The notes under the pieces are model-generated. The model was not told where the DNA came from. It saw nothing but the letters and a program-made list of their open reading frames with translations, and ran no database searches. A program made the translations under genes and the position numbers. A stretch of DNA of 64,000 nt from Microbulbifer marinus (GTDB lineage Bacteria; Pseudomonadota; Gammaproteobacteria; Pseudomonadales; Cellvibrionaceae). Positions within the stretch are counted from its first letter, which is position 1; each line of letters begins with the position of its first letter. Of the stretch, positions 62,148 through 64,000 are shown in pieces. The stretch is from contig NZ_FNQO01000006.1 in NCBI RefSeq assembly GCF_900107725.1, positions 23,826-87,825 on the forward strand. The letters run 5' to 3'.

Positions 62148-62624
62148 ATGACTATTGCCGCCAGAGTGAGTCAGTATTTGCGCGACCAGTCGGTCGACTA
62201 CCAGCTGGTACAGCACCCACACAGCCATACCAGCCGGGAAAGTGCTCATGCCGCCCATGTGCGTGAGGACCAGGTAGCCAAAGCCATCCTGCTGAAGGAC
62301 GATGAAGGGTACGTCATGGCGGTCATTCCCGCCAGCAGTAGCTTGGACATGCGTGCAGTTCACGACGAGACAGGTCGCAACCAGCTGCAGATGGTACCGG
62401 AGGATGAACTGGGTCGCGTCTTTCCAGACTGCGAACTGGGTGCCCTGCCCCCGCTCGGGCAGGCCTACGGTATCTCCACACTGCTGGACAGCAGCCTTGG
62501 CCGCTGCGACACCGTCTACTTTGAAGCCGGCGACCACGAGGAACTGGTGGAAATGGACGGCTCCCGATTTGCACGATTGTTTTCGAGCAGCCGCAGCTGT
62601 GACCTGAGCAAAGACTGGCCGTAA
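62148..62624 (+). CDS. YbaK/EbsC-domain aminoacyl-tRNA deacylase-like protein
   Basis: 158 aa, single YbaK/ProX-type domain. The N-terminal ARVSQYLRDQSVDYQLVQHP, VAKAILLKDDEGYVMAVIPA (catalytic-region Lys) and GAGTIPP-like GALPPLGQAYGI block are family features. Relatives remove wrongly attached amino acids from tRNA. It lies on the plus strand between the S10 promoter and tuf, so it is divergent from rpsJ. The specific tRNA target is unknown. Confidence 0.85.
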   Translation: MTIAARVSQYLRDQSVDYQLVQHPHSHTSRESAHAAHVREDQVAKAILLKDDEGYVMAVIPASSSLDMRAVHDETGRNQLQMVPEDELGRVFPDCELGALPPLGQAYGISTLLDSSLGRCDTVYFEAGDHEELVEMDGSRFARLFSSSRSCDLSKDWP

Positions 62625-62787
62625 CAGAAGCCAAGCTCCAGGGACTGGAGCCGGCGCCCGGCTTATCCGCCAAACCGCTGTGCAATGGCAGAGGGGTACA
62701 CTCACCTCTTCGCCATCAGCGGCCTAGTCTATACTGACCGATAACCTATAATAAATTGAGACAATCCCGTGCACAGGGCAGGCCAAA

Positions 62788-63090
62788 ATGGGCTACAAGC
62801 CACTAGAGAAGGAAAATTCTGACAGTCTGTTGATGCTTTTCGCCCTGCTGATCACTACAGCCATGGTCTTCGCCTTCCTGTGCGGCTTCTTCTGGATATA
62901 CACGAATCTCCCCCAAATCAATCCCGCAGCCGCCAAGCTGGTGCAAGCTTACCCGGTAGCCGCGCCGGCAGCGGCACTGAGCTGCATCTGCATGGCTCCA
63001 GCAACGTTTTTTATGCTGTTTGCCCTCTACCACCGCCGCACTGACCGCACGGAATTCGAGATTCTGGCCGATCCGGACAATCTCTCCTGA
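62788..63090 (+). CDS. Two-span membrane protein, unknown function
   Basis: 100 aa. Two hydrophobic helices at about residues 14-38 and 55-80 with a short loop between (TNLPQINPAAAKLVQAYPVA); charged tail HRRTDRTEFEILADPDNLS. The ribosome site is weak (an AGG 6 bases before the ATG). Codon use fits its neighbours. I do not recognise the family. It is convergent with tuf. Confidence 0.65.
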   Translation: MGYKPLEKENSDSLLMLFALLITTAMVFAFLCGFFWIYTNLPQINPAAAKLVQAYPVAAPAAALSCICMAPATFFMLFALYHRRTDRTEFEILADPDNLS

Positions 63091-63156
63091 TCCAGACACA
63101 GCAATAGCCACAGGGCACCGACACACCCATGGCTGAGATTTCCACGCCCCCAAAAC

Positions 63157-63189
63157 AAAAAAGCCGCAGCGTTTCCGCTGCGGCTTTTT
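63157..63189 (-). terminator. tuf terminator (bidirectional)
   Basis: GCCGCAGCG-TTTC-CGCTGCGGC flanked by six A on the left and five T on the right, 21 bases past the tuf stop; it can also end the membrane-protein gene transcript from the left. Confidence 0.92.
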
Positions 63190-63209
63190 CATTAGATCAG
63201 GAGCAGTAA

Positions 63210-64000
63210 TTACTCGACGATCTTGGCAACAACGCCGGCGCCAACAGTACGGCCACCTTCACGGATCGCGAAGCGCAGGCCTTCTTCCATGGCGATCGGA
63301 GCAATCAGAGTAACAGTCATCTGAATGTTGTCGCCCGGCATTACCATCTCGGTACCTTCCGGCAGCTCACACGCACCGGTCACGTCGGTGGTACGGAAGT
63401 AGAACTGCGGACGGTAGCCCTTGAAGAACGGGGTGTGACGACCACCTTCGTCCTTGGACAGGATGTACACTTCCGCTTCGAACTTGGTGTGCGGAGTGAT
63501 GGAACCCGGCTTGGCCAGTACCTGACCACGCTCTACTTCGTCACGCTTGGTGCCGCGCAGCAGGGCGCCGATGTTCTCACCAGCACGACCTTCGTCGAGC
63601 AGTTTGCGGAACATTTCCACACCAGTACAGGTGGTAGTGGTGGTGTCCTTGATACCAACGATTTCGATCTCGTCGCCGGTACGGATAATGCCACGCTCTA
63701 CACGACCGGTTACTACGGTACCGCGACCGGAAATGGAGAATACGTCTTCGATCGGCATCAAGAACGGCTGGTCTACCGCACGCTCCGGCTCCGGGATGTA
63801 CTCGTCCAGGGTTTCAACCAGCTTCTTAACAGCGGTAGTACCCATTTCGTTGTCGTCTTCGCCGTTCAGGGCCATCAGGGCGGAACCAACGATGATCGGG
63901 GTGTCGTCACCCGGGAACTCGTACTGGTCCAGAAGTTCGCGAACTTCCATTTCTACCAGCTCGAGCAGCTCTTCGTCGTCGACCATGTCGGCTTTGTTCA
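63210..64000 (-). CDS. tuf: Elongation factor Tu, partial (N-terminus beyond window)
   Basis: The C-terminal 262 or so residues of EF-Tu are present, from NKADMV (part of the guanine-specificity NKxD motif) to the stop at 63210; the start lies past base 64000. [29 protein letters not shown] and the C-terminal [13 protein letters not shown] are diagnostic. It delivers aminoacyl-tRNA to the ribosome. In most relatives tuf lies directly before rpsJ; here two plus-strand genes intervene. Confidence 0.99.
   Translation of the reverse strand, partial: NKADMVDDEELLELVEMEVRELLDQYEFPGDDTPIIVGSALMALNGEDDNEMGTTAVKKLVETLDEYIPEPERAVDQPFLMPIEDVFSISGRGTVVTGRVERGIIRTGDEIEIVGIKDTTTTTCTGVEMFRKLLDEGRAGENIGALLRGTKRDEVERGQVLAKPGSITPHTKFEAEVYILSKDEGGRHTPFFKGYRPQFYFRTTDVTGACELPEGTEMVMPGDNIQMTVTLIAPIAMEEGLRFAIREGGRTVGAGVVAKIVE

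Overview
The window is chromosomal DNA of a marine-type gammaproteobacterium. Its gene order (ribF-ileS-lspA-fkpB-ispH next to a pilin operon, murJ, rpsT, proB-cgtA-rpmA-rplU/ispB, fabAB, ssb-MFS-uvrA, and the S10/spc/alpha ribosomal operons) matches the Pseudomonas/Cellvibrionales arrangement. The high GC at third codon positions, the proteobacterial dedicated sortase (Pds) genes and the overall layout suggest a Microbulbifer-like member of Cellvibrionales. That genus call is inference; no rRNA gene is present to test it.

Bases 1-11348 (minus strand) hold two consecutive minor-pilin operons, each in the order fimT-pilV-pilW-pilX-pilY1. The left copy runs off the window inside pilY1. Upstream of them lie ispH, fkpB, lspA, ileS, ribF and murJ, all on the minus strand: isoprenoid precursor synthesis, lipoprotein signal peptidase, isoleucyl-tRNA synthetase, flavin kinase and lipid II flippase.

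Bases 19400-23400 (plus strand) carry a 46-residue membrane peptide gene and the three accessory genes of a Pds-type sortase system: an OmpA-like protein, a response regulator and a histidine kinase with a CBM9-like periplasmic domain. No sortase or sortase target gene is in the window. They sit between murJ and rpsT, which are otherwise close neighbours in relatives.

Bases 23600-38100 hold housekeeping and envelope-sugar genes: rpsT, a DUF899 protein, proB, cgtA, rpmA, rplU, ispB, phosphomannomutase, galU, fabA-fabB, an RmlD-like protein, ssb, an MFS transporter and a mannose-1-phosphate guanylyltransferase. The gap between convergent ispB and manB contains a nested inverted-repeat element of about 356 bp. 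uvrA follows on the plus strand.

Bases 41171-44810 form an NRAMP-like transporter plus pxpABC operon (5-oxoprolinase). The transporter has lost the usual metal-binding residues, so it may carry something other than a divalent metal. A penicillin-acylase-family hydrolase and a DUF1315 (YeaC-like) gene follow on the minus strand.

Bases 47837-61947 are one uninterrupted 28-gene ribosomal protein block (rpsJ to rplQ, with secY, rpoA and the 38-codon rpmJ) read on the minus strand from a strong promoter at 62022-62050. A YbaK-type deacylase gene and an unknown membrane protein gene, both on the plus strand, separate it from tuf, which is cut by the right edge. No tRNA, rRNA, CRISPR array, prophage or transposase gene was seen.
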